From the NCBI GenBank assembly GCA_028015205.1, contig CM051517.1:56977455-57041454 (forward strand): a DNA stretch of 64,000 nucleotides, written 5' to 3'. The translations under genes and the position numbers were made by a program. The DNA comes from Mytilisepta virgata. Its lineage: Eukaryota > Mollusca > Bivalvia > Mytilida > Mytilidae. The notes under the pieces were generated by a model. That model was not told the origin of the DNA and searched no databases. It worked only from the letters and a program-made list of their open reading frames with translations. Below, piece by piece: positions 35,201 through 48,059 of the stretch; positions within the stretch are counted from its first letter, which is position 1, and every line of letters begins with the position of its first letter.

Positions 35201-38200
35201 ATCAGTTTAATTGAGGTCTGGAGCTGGCATGTCAGTAACTGCTAATAGTCCTTTGTTAATATATATTGATCATTGTCTTTCTATATTTAGTAACAATTAT
35301 CATGGTTTCCAAATTTATATCACAATAGAACCATTCCACTTAATTTTTGTTTTAATTAATCCAGTGGTTTTAGTGATAAAGATTTCTTTATTTTTTTAAA
35401 GCTATATCATTTTAACACTTATTCTCGATAGTCTTGTTCTTGATAATTCAATAAGGATGAATATACCACACGTTCAGTAGTTCAGGGAACAATAATTACC
35501 CTAAGACGGTCCTATCTTAAAAACATGTCAATATATTAATTTTTAGTCTGACGAGGAAGTGGTTTATCCAACTTAGTGATTATATAATTAAAAAATATAT
35601 GTAAGTGTTCATTTTAAGAATTTTTCTTTACCCCATATTTTAGCCCAAATCCTGCCTGGACTTTCACTCATGCAAGGTTTTTTACATAACAAACCTGATG
35701 CTACACATGAAGGTCAAGTTCAAATAAAACCTATCCAATGACAAATGGGGGCGTGTTACAACAGAGTAGACTAAATAATAAATTTTAATTTTATAACTTT
35801 TCAGCTGAAATATGTGTGAAATCGGAGCACTATACATGATTTTCCCGCTTATCAAAAACTGGTGACGTAGTACTCAGTGTTAAAATTTAGAACATCGTTT
35901 CAAAGCAATGTCTGTACTCAAAAATACAAAAAGATTGTTTTTGAAAAAGGGATTTATATTGACATTTATGATATAGATAATTATATCAGAAGTTAAAATC
36001 CAGCAAACATGTATTGATTGGAAATTTTTCCAGCTCAGTCTTCAATTATCCATTATTTTTTTGTGGACTGACGATAAGACTCAAAGTGATGGAAACAAAT
36101 ACTAAAAAACAACCGTCATACATAATAGGGACAAAATTACATGCAGATCAACTAATGTACAACCGACACATCCATGCTGCAGCTGTCTAAAGCTAATATT
36201 ACCTTTCACAAATTTATAACTAAAATATTAATGTAACATAAATTAAATTTGACAATGGATAATCATCTGAAAAAGTTTTAATCATGCACAAAATTTCAGT
36301 TATTGCCCCTGCATGCTAACAAATGAATCCCGGTAGAACAATTATATGACAAAACACCAGATGCAAAACACAAATCTGTGTTTTAAATGAAAAATTTATA
36401 AATTTCAGAATCATTTGTAGGAAAAGATAAAGTGTATGGTAAATAGATTACTAAATCTTACATTGTTTTCGACGAGTTCCTATCCTTACAGGCAATAATG
36501 TGAGAATACAGATGAAAGCGAGAGCTGCCACCCCAGCAGGTACAAAGGTTAATATTTTTCTGTAATATCCTACACAAGATGGGCAGCATCTCCTGTAATA
36601 AAATAGAAAACAGAAAATTTTCTTGAAGTTTTTTGTTCTATTTTAAAAACAAATAGTCATTTACACTTCAGTATCAAGCATAAAAATTCATTTATGGAAA
36701 ACTATTGCACTTATAGCTGCAGTTAACATTTTGTTACAATTTGAACAAACAATTTTTGATAAAATAATTTCTGAGACAAGCTATAACCATTTAAATGAAA
36801 GATCTGGGAGAAAAACTGACAAGCTAAAATCTGACTGCTTTTTAAGCCTAAAACATGAAAGTCAAAAACTGAAAATAAGATAGATTTGGTAACTGTTCAA
36901 GTCAACAGACAAAATCACATTAACAATGTATTTTCAAAGTTGACTAATTTATGTAATATTCCATGTCAGAAATATTGCTGTTCATGAAAGAATTTTGAAA
37001 TGCAGTCCATTATATTTTTCAATTACCTAATTCAAATTCCAACTTACGTGCATGGATGCATAAATTGTATTAAAATAACAGCAGCGCCATTTGACAATTT
37101 ATCTGTAAAACTCATAGAACCGTAAACAAAACCACCACTTTCCTAAAATCAACACAGAAAATTATAGAAGAAATGAACCATATTTTTTCCTCATTATGCA
37201 ATATACGGTAGACAATTAAAGCTTGATTATGGTACAAAAAATATCTAAATATGTCTTCACATATGAAATTTACTTTTTTTATATTTTCCCAGAAAGCATA
37301 CCCGTAAGAATATCAAATCTTTTATTTTTTCATATTTTATTTCGGAATAGTAGAGCCCCTTATGCAAATGATGCATTAAAACATCAAAATGTCCACACTG
37401 TAGAAATTTTCATTTTCATAATATGCACAAAAATTTTCAGAAATATTACAATATGTATCGTAAACACTTCTGGCATATCTTATACATCATTAAAATCATA
37501 AACATTTTTGATCTACAGAGTAATCCCCAAGCTCATGCACAGCTGTGTCCTTAGAAAGTTAGGGGTTTTATGTCTATTGGTGCTGTTTATCAGGTAATGT
37601 TTTACACTTTTTGGATTCTGTGTCAAGGATATTGTCTCCTTGACATCTACTTCATGTAGCCTGTACATTTAATATAAAGCAAAGATTATTTTTTCATTAA
37701 TTCATGACAGATGTTTATACTTTAATGTTGGTCAATTATAGTCGTCTCATAACTTGTTTTACTGTTTTGTTAAACATAACCAATTTAATGTTAAAAGTAA
37801 GGTAAATTAGTATTTTAAAAACATTGGAAATGCTCAGAAGCAATAAAATCTGCTTACTGTATTTTCTCCTATTAAATCTGCAGTCATGGCAAGGGAGGTA
37901 ATTAACATTGTTGAACCTCCAATCCCTAGGAAAACAGCTGAACCATAAGCTTCTTTAGATGTTTCTGGTTTCAAGAAGAAAATCCAAACACACGCTGACA
38001 ATCCAAACACTACACCAACTATATAAGTGGCCTAAAATAGAGAAAGAAAACATTATACATGTAATGTGTCAGTTGCCTTTGTATGATGGGCTTGATAAGG
38101 CACCGGTGATGGATCACAGGTGCTCAACCCAGAAAGCTGCCTAGCGGATCCACAGGTGGTGGAGAGGGTTGTTAGATCATAAAACATAAAGCCTGATTAC

Positions 38201-41200
38201 AGACCATAGTGGATAATATATTTGGAGAATGCCACACTCGCTGCATGCTAAAGACCCCTTCTGTATTTTTCCAAAAGGAGTAGTAGACCAATACAGAAGG
38301 CTAATTTATCCAACTTACCCAACCACCAACCCTTTTACAGTGGCAGTCAAAATCATTTCCCCTTTGTGTCCTGTCTCTCCCCTGTTTTCCTATTTGAATT
38401 TGGTTCTCGTCCTGAAGAAGCACGAAATATTTGCCACTGGACATTAGGCAAAAAAGAATAAATCATGATGGGCTTGAATAGGAATTACAGTAATCTCTAA
38501 TGGTCATTTACATAGTACTTATCAAAAATAAATTCTTATTTTTATCCATCAATAAAACTACAGACATGAAACATTTTCTACATTATTTTGTAGGATCACC
38601 TAAGAGGGCTAATAAAACGACTTTATTAATTGCTTCTAGAATTTATAAAATGTCACTCCATCAATGTTGGGAAGCTTTGTCACATATTTCTTAGTTCATT
38701 TCCAGAAGTTTGCCTAGCGACTTTCACACTGATATTTATATGTGTTTATAGAGCATGTGATATGAAAAATACCATATAATAATCTATATTTACTGTTGAC
38801 TGTTAAAGATTTTCAATATTATTAATGAAATGAATGTTTGTTTCTTGTAGTTTTATTTGATTGTAAAGGCTTTCACTGAAGCACAATTCATATGAAGTGC
38901 AGAAGCACCTCATATTTTAACTGTCTGTAAAATAAATGCTTTGCACAAAATTGAAGATTGTACATACTAAACTATAAAAATAGCAGAAAATATTCTATTC
39001 ATTTTGTCTTCTTTTATTCCTCTGCCTCAATGCAGTAAAATGGACAATGTCATGGAAAGCATGTGTCATAACAGATAGTCGGTTTATCATCATTTATCAG
39101 AACCACGTGATTGTAGCTTTCTGATAAAATTGATATATTGACAAATTGAAAAATACATAATATAATGTAGTTATATAAACACACACAGATTAATGTACAA
39201 CGTACCTTCCTGCCAATTTTTTTATTAATTGGTCTCATGACTAGAGAGGTAAAAAATCCACTGACATAAACTACCAATGGCATCACTGCAACATTATCCT
39301 ACAAAATAAATCACCGCGCATCAGACATTTTCCCAGTCTCCGATCAACACCGCCGTCCATGGCCGAGGGAAAAGCAGAAAAACCTCCGTCCAAATCAGAA
39401 CAGCGTCATTTACACTAATGAACAGATCAGATAGGCTTTAAACATATATTTTATGAAAGTTAATCATATGCTCCTTCTGCAATGGCTATGCAAAGTTTTG
39501 ACAAGAATGCTACACGTAGCCACATGTCTCCCGCCGCAGAGAAAAGTCGAAGCCCCACAAGATATAAAAAATGTGTATTATTGAAATGGCAGCATATGAT
39601 CAAGAACAAATGGTGACTAACAATCCTACAAAATTTGAACAAAATCCGATCAGCGGTCTCAGAGGAGTTGCATCCACAAAGTGTTCCTATAGAGTCACAT
39701 GCACAAAAACGTTAAGTTCCATAACTCCCATAAAATTTGTCAAATCAAAATCGTGGTTTAGTAGGATCAAGTACATGTGGTGACTAACAATACTACAAAA
39801 TTTTAACAAAATCCGATCAGCGGTTTCAGAGGATTTGTGTCCATAAAGTGTTCTTATAGTGTCACATGCACAAAAACGTTAAAGTCCCATAACTCCATTA
39901 AAATTTGTCTAATCATAATCGCGGGTCAATATTGATCAACTACAAAAGGTGACTAACAATCCCACAAAATTTGAATGAAATCTGATCAGCAGTCTCAGAG
40001 GAGTTGCGTCCACAAAGTGTTCCTATAGTGTCAAATACAAAAAAAGTTAAAACTCCCATAAAAATTTGTCGAATAAAAATGGTGATGCGATAGGATCAAG
40101 TACATATGGTGACTAACAATCCTACAAAATCTGAACGAAATCCAATCATTGGTCTGAGAGGAGTTGCGTCCACAAAGTGTTCCCATAGTGTCACATGCAC
40201 AAAAACATTAAAGTCCCATAACTCCCGTGAAATTTGTCGAATCAAAATTGTGGTGTGATAGGATGAAGTTCATTTGGTGACTAACAATCCTACAAAATTT
40301 GAATGAAATCTGATCAGCGGTCTCAGAGGAGTTGCGTCCACAAAGTGTTCCTATAGTGTCAAATGCAGAAAAAAGTTGAAGTCCCATAACTCCAGTAAAA
40401 TTTGTCGAATCAAAATGGCGGTGCAATAAGATCAAGTACATATGGTGAATAACAGTCATTTCAAATTTAACAAATCCGATCGGCGGTCTTAGAGGCGTTG
40501 CATCCAAAAATAACTGTGACCTATGGACAGACATTGCGTCGGGGGACAAAAAGTGGGGCCCTTGTACTTCCCTGTGGGTTATTTGCTTTTTAAGTAAAAC
40601 CTGTTTCTGTGAGTGATTATAATGATTCCGGTATACAAACATTCCTGGTGGAAACAAGTTTTTCTAACAAGCCAGTACTTGGCTTGCCCTCAGTAGATTG
40701 TGTACGCTGATTTAATTTAGATGGATATAACGGAATCAAACTGGGTTTGCTGATTATACAATCAAAGCAGACACTTGCAATACTCTTAGCAATTATTGTT
40801 CACTTAAATATTTTTCTGAGGTTAAATACTGACCTATGCATAATAAGATTTGTCCACAGAATAGACTGTGCAAGGAAAAGTTAAATGCGGTGCTCATCCT
40901 GTCACATTTTTCATATAAATTTCTGAATTTTACTCAAATGATCAAAATTAGCATATTTGTCATTATAGAATAGAAATAATTCATCAGTGTTATACAGTTG
41001 AGGTCATTTACACATGGGCTGGGACTTTATATACGATTATTTTACATCGAACGATATAACAATACTGTTACATGAACTTTTATTCTTTTTCTTTTTTAAC
41101 AGTTTTTTTCAACAGGAAGTTTTCTTTAAATACCTAAATTACCTGTATATGGTTTATTTTTCTTTAAATAATAAGTTGTTTATAGCGAGTGCTATGGGAG

Positions 41201-44200
41201 CATATGGGTCATTTAGAAAAGTCTTTGTTTAATGGGGGCAGCCATAATGCAATCTGAAGTGAATTTATTTGTTAAAGCGAATACCGCCATATTGTGCTAC
41301 ATACTAAGGATAGAAAAAGTTTCGTTCGCTAGAAATGGAAGTAAGTATAATAAGGGAAATAACTTTCTTCAAATTATAATTTTAGAGTGATATGGAAATG
41401 AGTTTCTATGAGTTACAATACTATACTGTGTCATTCTTGTCTTAATATCCTGTAACTATTTACCTTCTGCATTTTTAGAGTCTCTGTTATATAAAGAGGA
41501 AGGTATATCTGTGACACATTAACAAAAAGTCTTGTACACATATATATCAAAGCAATCTGAAATGACAAAAGGAAATAAATAAGACTGCAATGGGGAACAA
41601 CTCCAAAGTCTTACCACACAAGTACGATTTGTATCAAAATACTTTTGAAACGTATAAAACATTAAATGTTAGACAATGGAAAAGTTTTGTGTTGATAACA
41701 ACAACAATAGGGGGGATAATTCTTGTGAGGTACTAGCCAATGACTGGCTGATACCTGATACAAAAATTCTTTTTGATATTTCTCATCTTTTGTGGCACAA
41801 ATATGGAAAAGCAAAAACTTCAATGAATATGATACATATAAATTAGTTTTCTTTTCTTCAATGTTCCAATTTTCTTTTAAAAACAAAATACTGGTACACT
41901 TAAAAGAAATGTAAATTGGGAAGTATTGTTAAAGCTGAACATACAGCATAATTTCTACTAATAATACTAATATGATATTCACAAGGAAACTTCTAGTAGT
42001 CCAACTTAGGAAAGGCAATTAATGACAAATAGCTACAATATTACTTTTGAAATTAATTCTTTTTTAAAGAAACAAACTGGGCAAATCAATTAATTATTTT
42101 CATTGCTAGAACAGATAATGATTTGTAACATTCTTTCACTCTGACCAAAAACTATTTGCTAAAATATACCTGATAAAATTGAATCTCCTTTAACCAACAC
42201 TTCCAGGTCATTGAAGTTTTTTGTAAAGCTGATGATTCAATGGTTGTAATCAAATGTTCTGATGATACTGGGTCACCTGCTTCTACTTCCTGGTTGCATC
42301 TAACTTTTTCCCTGACAACCATATGAAACACAAAGCTGAAAACTATTCCAATGGCTACTGCTATAAATACAAGATTCTGCAACAAGGAAAATAAACACTG
42401 GAGGTATAACATTAGGTAAAACTTATCTTAATGGTGGTTAAACTAATATAAATTATTTAATACAAAATGTTGACATCACACCACAACTCTTGCAGAATTT
42501 CTTTGTGTCTTTATTATAATAAATTCTTGTTGAAAAAGCTTTTTTCCAACTTTGAATAGAACTGCAATAATACTAAATGATGACCTATTTTTCTGCTAAG
42601 TTTGGTTTTGATCAGATCAGCCATTTAACGAACAAAAAATGACTGGAGAAATAATAATAAATGTAATAAGAAACTGAGTAAAACAATATGTTCCCCCGAA
42701 ACTTCGTAGGGGGGACATAAATATTTAAACATTTAATATGACATAGCAAAAGCTAACATATATGTGCCAGAATATACACGTATCAATGCCGGTTTGAGTT
42801 ACCTACCCTGAATCTATCATTGTCAGTATGGTCCAACATAGATGCATCTTTATTCATATCATTCAGATCAAATAATAACCAAAATACACCAAATACAATT
42901 ATGTTCGATATCACAGTAAAAGCATATCTAAAAAGAAAAAAACATGTACACAATGAGAGCCTTAGTTACAACGTAGTTTTACAGTTAAAACATGTGCATT
43001 CTGACCCTGATATCTAAATTATGTACCGTCCAACCAATTTTTGCAGTTCTAGCAAGTAGCCACCTTGTTTGTTATCATACTCTATTGGCTTTTATAGTAT
43101 GTTTTGAATACTAGAGTGTCATGATAGATAACGCAGAGGTTTGGGTACCCATCAAATGGGTTTAACCCAACCATTGTTCAGTATCTGTAACCAAGTCAGA
43201 CTATCGTGACTCTCGTTTGTGTTTTGTGCACTTTAATTTTATTTTTGCCTTGGGTTCCGTCTGTTAGGAGAAATTGACTGATTGATTGATTGATATGTCA
43301 TTGTTGACATATATATATATATACTGTGGATTCATTTATTTTCGTGGATACCAATTTTCGTGGATAGAGGAAAAAAGGCATTTCGTGGGATACCTAAATT
43401 CGTGGATTGCTGGCTTAGAAAAAAATATAAAAAGTTGTTGAAATACTTAAAATCGTGACTTGGCACATCAGATATCATGAAAATACTGCGACAAAACGTG
43501 CCGATCAGACTTTGATATTGTACAGTAAAGTACTGATTTAAAGCGATTTAAACAAAAGTCTAACAAACAGATTCTTCAAATTTGTAAACGGAACAATTAA
43601 AGCTTGTCATGAATTTAACAAGATGAACAAAATCCATAATTATTTACTCATTACGTTAAACAGGTGTGAAATATATATTGACAAAATTGCAATATACATA
43701 ACTACATATTTTTAATCCGATTACGATCAATAATTTCTGCTTTATTATCTTTTGACAAGATGTTTTTACTCTAATTTATGAGAAAGTCTGTATTGTTTAG
43801 GACTACTTAGGATTAAGATTTTTCTTGAATGTTTGAATACAAAAACCGGAAGTGAATTCCGCAACAATTTACACTGTCAAAAAAAATCCTTTTAAAGAAA
43901 ATTGTTTGAGCGTTTATATGTTACCAAAGACAAAATTACATTAAAAACAGTATCCTCTGTGGATATAGCTAACTCATCATATGTCAGAATTCAAGTACAT
44001 TCTGTAAAAACGCAATTGTTCAAAACTCCGTGGTTTCAAACTTCAACTCATTTAAACAAGAGTAAAAATATTATTTTTCGTTGGAGATTTAAATTCGTGG
44101 TTTACTGGGACCCACGAAAACCACGAAAATTGGTATACAACGAATATTAATGAATCCACAGTATGCATCCTGTTATCCATTTTTATTTACAATACATTAA

Positions 44201-46270
44201 TAGAGATAAATGAGACTAAACTGACAGATGTTAACAGGGCCTAGAAGAACTCCCTGATCTTTGACAGATATGATTAGGCCAGTTTGATACTAATCTTTAT
44301 AATGCACTTATTATTTCTGGCTTGCCAAAGTTTTGAGTTTAGTTTAAAATTATTTATTTATAGTGGATACCAACTTATGCTAATTCCTCTCCACTTTTCG
44401 GGTGCGAGAACAAAGTTCTAATCATTTGATACATGCATGATTAATGTTTAATCAGAAGTGTGCAGATTACACATTTAGTGTTTGAGTTCATTTTGAAAAT
44501 GTACATGTATACAATGTACATGTACATACATACATATAGATAGAATTCACAAATGGGGTATTAAATTGGTACAAACCTCATCCCATTGAGTTCCACTCTT
44601 TCATTTTCATCTGAGGTTAGATCAGGTATCAGCGATAAGTGGTTAATTTGTACTGATGCCCAGCCAAATTGGAATATAATGACAAATGGTGCATAATAGA
44701 TAAATTGTGCCCAATCTACTGAATTATCACATTCTATACATTTGTTAAAGACAAATGGAAAACTTCCAATTACACATATTGTACCTGTAAGAAAAATAAA
44801 CACAAATATGTTGTTTTATAAACACATTTTAATAACTAGAAGGCTACATAAAACTGTTTTTAAATTCTCATCCTACCTGCTGAAAAAAAGTGGAGACTGG
44901 GGACATTTAGAATTTATAAACTGTATTCTAATATGGTCTGCTTTAAACATGTTAAACGCTTTCAATCTACATCTGTTGTAAAATACGGATATATTGGTTG
45001 CAACGTCACAGACATCAGACAGCTTGTTTGGCAACGTTATAGTAAATTTTCAACACACTTTAACGATGTCATAGTATAACTTGGGTTGTGTAATGGCATC
45101 TTCGTGTCTGAATACCAACTGTCATATTAGAATAGAAATAATTCACTGTGGCTTGAAAATACATGTATAATCATTTTACCACGGGTAGGCCCTTTATGCC
45201 AATATTTTACCACCTGCTGTCACTTGTGGCAAAACATTTGGCATAAAGGGCCTACCCGTGGTAAAATCATGATATTTTGAAGCCACCGTGTTTTATTTAA
45301 AGTTCTATGAAAGTAAACTAAATTCTTATCGTAGTTGGCAAAGATACGAATACAAATGCAGAAACTTTACGAATGCAATAAAAAAATAACTCACACAGGT
45401 GGTTCAGAGTGAACCAAGAAGGGATGAAAACCTGAATATTAATTATACATAGCCTAATTCAAACATTCAAGTGATTGTACTTCTAAGAATAATGAAGATT
45501 TCATTGCAATGATTAATTAATAAAAAGAAAAGAACAGCACAGACAAATCTTATTTCACCTTTTTTTAAAATTGATTATAAATACTGATGTCAAATATTAT
45601 TTGATGCTTGTTTTTCCAAATTTTCTGGGACTTTAAATTAGACTGACATAAAAACATACTTTTGAAATATTTTATTAGTTATCTCCCTTTTTCCACAATG
45701 CATTTCTCTCAAGACCAACAACAAAGCTGAGAATGTTTCTGCATACTAATAAGGACTTAATGCAAAATACTTGTACATGTGTTTTTTCATAAACATGAAT
45801 CAGCTACAATTGTTAAGCATAATTTCAACATATACATTTTGTACCAGATGCAATATATTGTTAGTAATAAAGTGAGCAGGTCAGTTGGAATATGATGTAC
45901 ATTTTTTTCTATTTCTTTGATTCCACACAACTGAAATATTGGTAAATTAACATAAATTCTTACCCCATATCCTTACATTTTAACACTTACCTACAAAATG
46001 CCATGATTTTCTTTTACCCATATTGCATATACCTATAGTTTTATCAGATTCAAAACCAATAAACGGTGTAAACAGAGCATCACTAACTTGTCCAATTAAC
46101 ATTAACAATCCCGCTAAAATATTGTTAAATTGTTTTACTTCATGAAAATATATAATGAGATAACTGAACCACATTGAGGCTGTCAGATCATTTAGAACAT
46201 GTCCGATACTAAATCCAAGACGCTGCGACACAGGTAGTCTCCTGTCTGCTGATGTCGATATGCCAGACAT
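32286..46270 (-). CDS. MFSD12: MFSD12-like major facilitator transporter (ten coding exons)
   Basis: Exons: 46270..45991, 44784..44577, 42927..42807, 42376..42170, 41556..41464, 39298..39206, 38031..37858, 37142..37048, 36592..36462, 32431..32286. All introns are GT-AG and phases close to give 515 aa. Residues 1-467 match human MFSD12 along its length: [16 protein letters not shown] in TM1, [38 protein letters not shown], the junction-spanning [16 protein letters not shown] and [19 protein letters not shown], with [10 protein letters not shown] before the last TM. MFSD12 is a 12-TM lysosome/melanosome protein needed for cysteine import and affecting pigmentation; the mussel role is inferred. 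Exon 10 (residues 468-515) adds a cytoplasmic tail with [15 protein letters not shown], absent from the shorter human C-terminus. Without the last splice the frame would stop at 36451 after RRKQCKI (470 aa). Both splice sites are strong and the phase fits, so I favour the long form. Introns carry many repeats. Confidence 0.9.
33480..34330 (-). repeat. Tandem-core module in MFSD12 intron 9, minus orientation
   Basis: Units share GCATCTATGGAAGGTCCTTT, ACAAAGTTTGCATAAATCAT, CCGTGAAACAAAATGGCC and GCATTTACATGTTCTGATTG (near 33649, 33866, 34021 and 34150). At 34296-34330 is GTCAGGTGAGTGATACAGGC then TCAGCCTCTTG, the reverse complement of the GAGGCT..GCCTGTAT..CTCACCTG start word seen at 21.2 and 23.8 kb. 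This fixes the orientation as minus. Confidence 0.75.
34331..34545 (+). repeat. Right-end fragment of a hairpin-bounded module
   Basis: It contains AACAGCAGCCATGTC, GACATAATTTTGGAAGGGGT, CCACCAAAGTTTGGTCGCAA and ends GCAATAGCTCACATGGCCCT then ATATGCCAGGAGAGGTAAG, the same right-end hairpin as the 23.8-24.5 kb module. It abuts the minus-oriented module at 33480-34330. The 99-codon frame here is repeat-derived. Confidence 0.65.
34546..36450. other. MFSD12 intron 9, remainder
   Basis: AT-rich intronic DNA. A worn start word (AAAGGCTTCTTCGACCTTGT then ATTGCTCACCAGG) at 34814-34847 marks another eroded module. No exon recognised. Confidence 0.45.
38083..38477 (+). mobile_element. SINE-like insertion with 13-bp direct repeats in MFSD12 intron 6
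   Basis: ATGATGGGCTTGA occurs at 38083-38095 and 38465-38477, flanking 369 bp. The insert's end (CTGAAGAAGCACGAAATATT, TGCCACTGGACATTAGGC, then AAAAAAGAATAAATC) resembles the 3' part of bivalve SINEs with an A-rich tail. TSD length and tail fit LINE-driven insertion. It lies 51 bases upstream of the exon 7 acceptor. I saw no tRNA head. Confidence 0.7.
39560..40540. repeat. Tandem array, six units of about 167 bp, MFSD12 intron 5
   Basis: GTGACTAACAATCCTACAAA starts near 39613, 39780, 39950, 40109, 40277 and 40445 (spacings 159-170). Units include GATCAGCGGTCTCAGAGGAG, TTGCGTCCACAAAGTGTTCC, TATAGTGTCACATGCACAAA and AAGTCCCATAACTCC. The 149-codon minus-strand frame (40208-40657) is repeat-derived. 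On the minus strand this precedes exon 6. Confidence 0.85.
42690..42722. repeat. Isolated hairpin, MFSD12 intron 3
   Basis: TATGTTCCCCCGAAACTTCG then TAGGGGGGACATA folds into a stem of about 11 bp. It resembles the terminal hairpins of the tandem-core modules and may be a leftover end. Confidence 0.5.
43324..44161. mobile_element. MITE, TA-flanked, 838 bp, MFSD12 intron 2
   Basis: The left end CTGTGGATTCATTTATTTTC then GTGGATACCAATTTTCGTGG is answered by the inverse of CTGTGGATTCATTAATATTC, GTTGTATACCAATTTTCGTG at the right end. TA lies on both sides (43322-43323 and 44162-44163). The interior is AT-rich and non-coding. TIR start and TA duplication suggest a Tc1/mariner-dependent MITE. The left end abuts an (AT)n run. 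Confidence 0.85.
45144..45290. mobile_element. Foldback element in MFSD12 intron 1
   Basis: The arm CACTGTGGCTTGAAAATACA..ATCATTTTACCACGGGTAGG, CCCTTTATGCC pairs with GGCATAAAGGGCCTACCCGT, GGTAAAATCATGATATTTTG, AAGCCACCGTG. Arms are about 60 bp with a loop of about 30 bp. The inner 29 bp is nearly perfect. It is a MITE-like palindrome without coding capacity. Confidence 0.85.
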
Positions 46271-47020
46271 TGTGACAATTTAGTCACCAGAATAACAGCT
46301 AGAATACAGGTATATGAACCAAACTTTACCGATGCCTTTATGATATGTTGATCTTTTTTGTATATGTATTCAAAACCAAAAGGTCAAAACTGCAGGTTCA
46401 AATCTTTTAAATTAAATGCATACAAAATCTGAAAATAAAAATATAGAAATTTGATAATTCTTATATTTCTAATATAATAAAATCCCCCCTCCCAAAAAAA
46501 AAAAAAATAACAAAAAAACATAATTAATCTGTCCCATAGTTAAAAAAATTTGGCTCATCTTGGTATTGTATTTCACATTTGCGATAAATGTACTTACTAA
46601 TTATTAAACCACTCACTACTCTGATTCCTGACCTCAAGAATTTTAGAAAACTGACCCCATAGAACATGCAAATGTACAAATATAATAAGTAAAGAGATTA
46701 TTATCGATGTTTTGAAAAGGAAGCATAGATTTTCCCATTTAAATTTCCACAAGCATCTTCATATATGTATATTTTTTCTTCCTCATTACCTTATAAACTT
46801 TTCTACTTCAGTAATTTACATATTGAATTTGTACAAATAAACATATAATTATTATTGGTGTAAAGTGCATTTTATCACACATTTAACACATACCTAGGAA
46901 GTGATAAACAGGTGCACAATTGATGCTTCCTTTTTATCATTTTAAAGATTTTACATGTACACTGTACAATTAGAAAACATGCCATCATATATATTTGTAT
47001 ATAATGTGGGGAAAACACCC
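46271..47020. other. Upstream of the MFSD12 start codon
   Basis: AT-rich. On the minus strand CTGTATTCTAG sits just before the last ~31 bases preceding the start codon, so a 5' untranslated exon junction is possible at about 46300. A poly-A tract lies at 46494-46507. No other gene seen. Confidence 0.4.
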
Positions 47021-47025
47021 ATGTA

Positions 47026-47639
47026 ATTTTAAAATAAAGTACTTCCCAGTAGGTCACATCACCAACTGCCCTGAGACAGAGATTTGTTTTTTTTTTATAC
47101 TTATAAATTTGTTTTGTGTATTCATCTATTTTGTAAATACATACATCTTTGTCTTTTTGGAAGAAAAGGAGGAAGAGGGTGTCTTTTTTAATTAATATAT
47201 TCACTATATAAGTTCAGGAAAAAATCTACCTGTTTGAAGGGAACTTGGAAAGTTTTATTTTGACGATTTGTCAAATTATGTTTTCAGGTTGAAATATTAA
47301 TGACAAGCAACAATCTCTTGTATACATTGTACTTGTTAAAATTACCTGGTGTACCTGTTCAATTATAACAGTATATTAAAAACATCCTTGAAAGGTCAAT
47401 TCATAGCCTTATGATATCACAAAAATTACTAGTGTGCAATTTGAGGTTGTATTTTAAAAAAATAACATCCAGAAAAACATTTTTATTATGAGTTGAAAAG
47501 ATTGTGGTTTTAATATACATTATGCAATAGCCTATACTGAAACATTTTCTAAATGTTCAAATTTATAAGTATAAAAAAACCAAATCTCTGTCTCAGGGCA
47601 GTTGGTGATGTCCTACTGGGAAGTACTTTATTTTAAAAT
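47026..47639. mobile_element. Element with long (~85 bp) terminal inverted repeats
   Basis: The left end ATTTTAAAATAAAGTACTTC, CCAGTAGGTCACATCACCAA, CTGCCCTGAGACAGAGATTT is inverted at the right end (CAAATCTCTGTCTCAGGGCA, GTTGGTGATGTCCTACTGGG, AAGTACTTTATTTTAAAAT). TGTA flanks both ends (47022-47025 and 47640-47643), a possible 4-bp duplication. The interior is non-coding. Frames on both strands here are symmetric shadows. Confidence 0.8.
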
Positions 47640-48059
47640 TGTACTGCTTGACCAGAGGTCAATAACCACTAATGGTGTCATTCAAAATTGAGACATAAAC
47701 AGTGTCAAGAAATTGCAATAACTAAAAACAAGTAAAAAGCACTTTTTTTACTGTTCCAGCAACAATTATATATCTGTACCATCTTCAACAAAGTGCATGC
47801 CCCACATTAAGATCAAGACAGATTCTAGTTAAACAAAGGCATCTTTACTGCACAAGAAATAAAAAAATAAGGACACGAATATACCTTTACGTGAGAAATT
47901 ACTCCTACATGAATCCTTACTAATATTCTAACAAGAATAAGGTCTAAGAGAAAAACAAGATCATCTAAAAATTAATTTTCCAAATCATATCCTTAAATTT
48001 CAAACCAAAAAAATTCATTTCTCCTATTCTTGACGTGTTTTATCGGAGGGATAAAAATA

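Noticed and set aside
36451..36461. Stop codon at 36451 as the only end of MFSD12
   Set aside because: Kept only as an alternative, since a strong GTAAGA donor precedes it and exon 10 fits in phase.
40208..40657. 149-codon minus-strand frame
   Set aside because: It is a translation of the 167-bp tandem units; the same words recur in other frames in neighbouring units.
46875..47204. Minus-strand 109-codon frame
   Set aside because: It spans the left arm of a long inverted-repeat element and adjacent AT-rich DNA; no domain seen.
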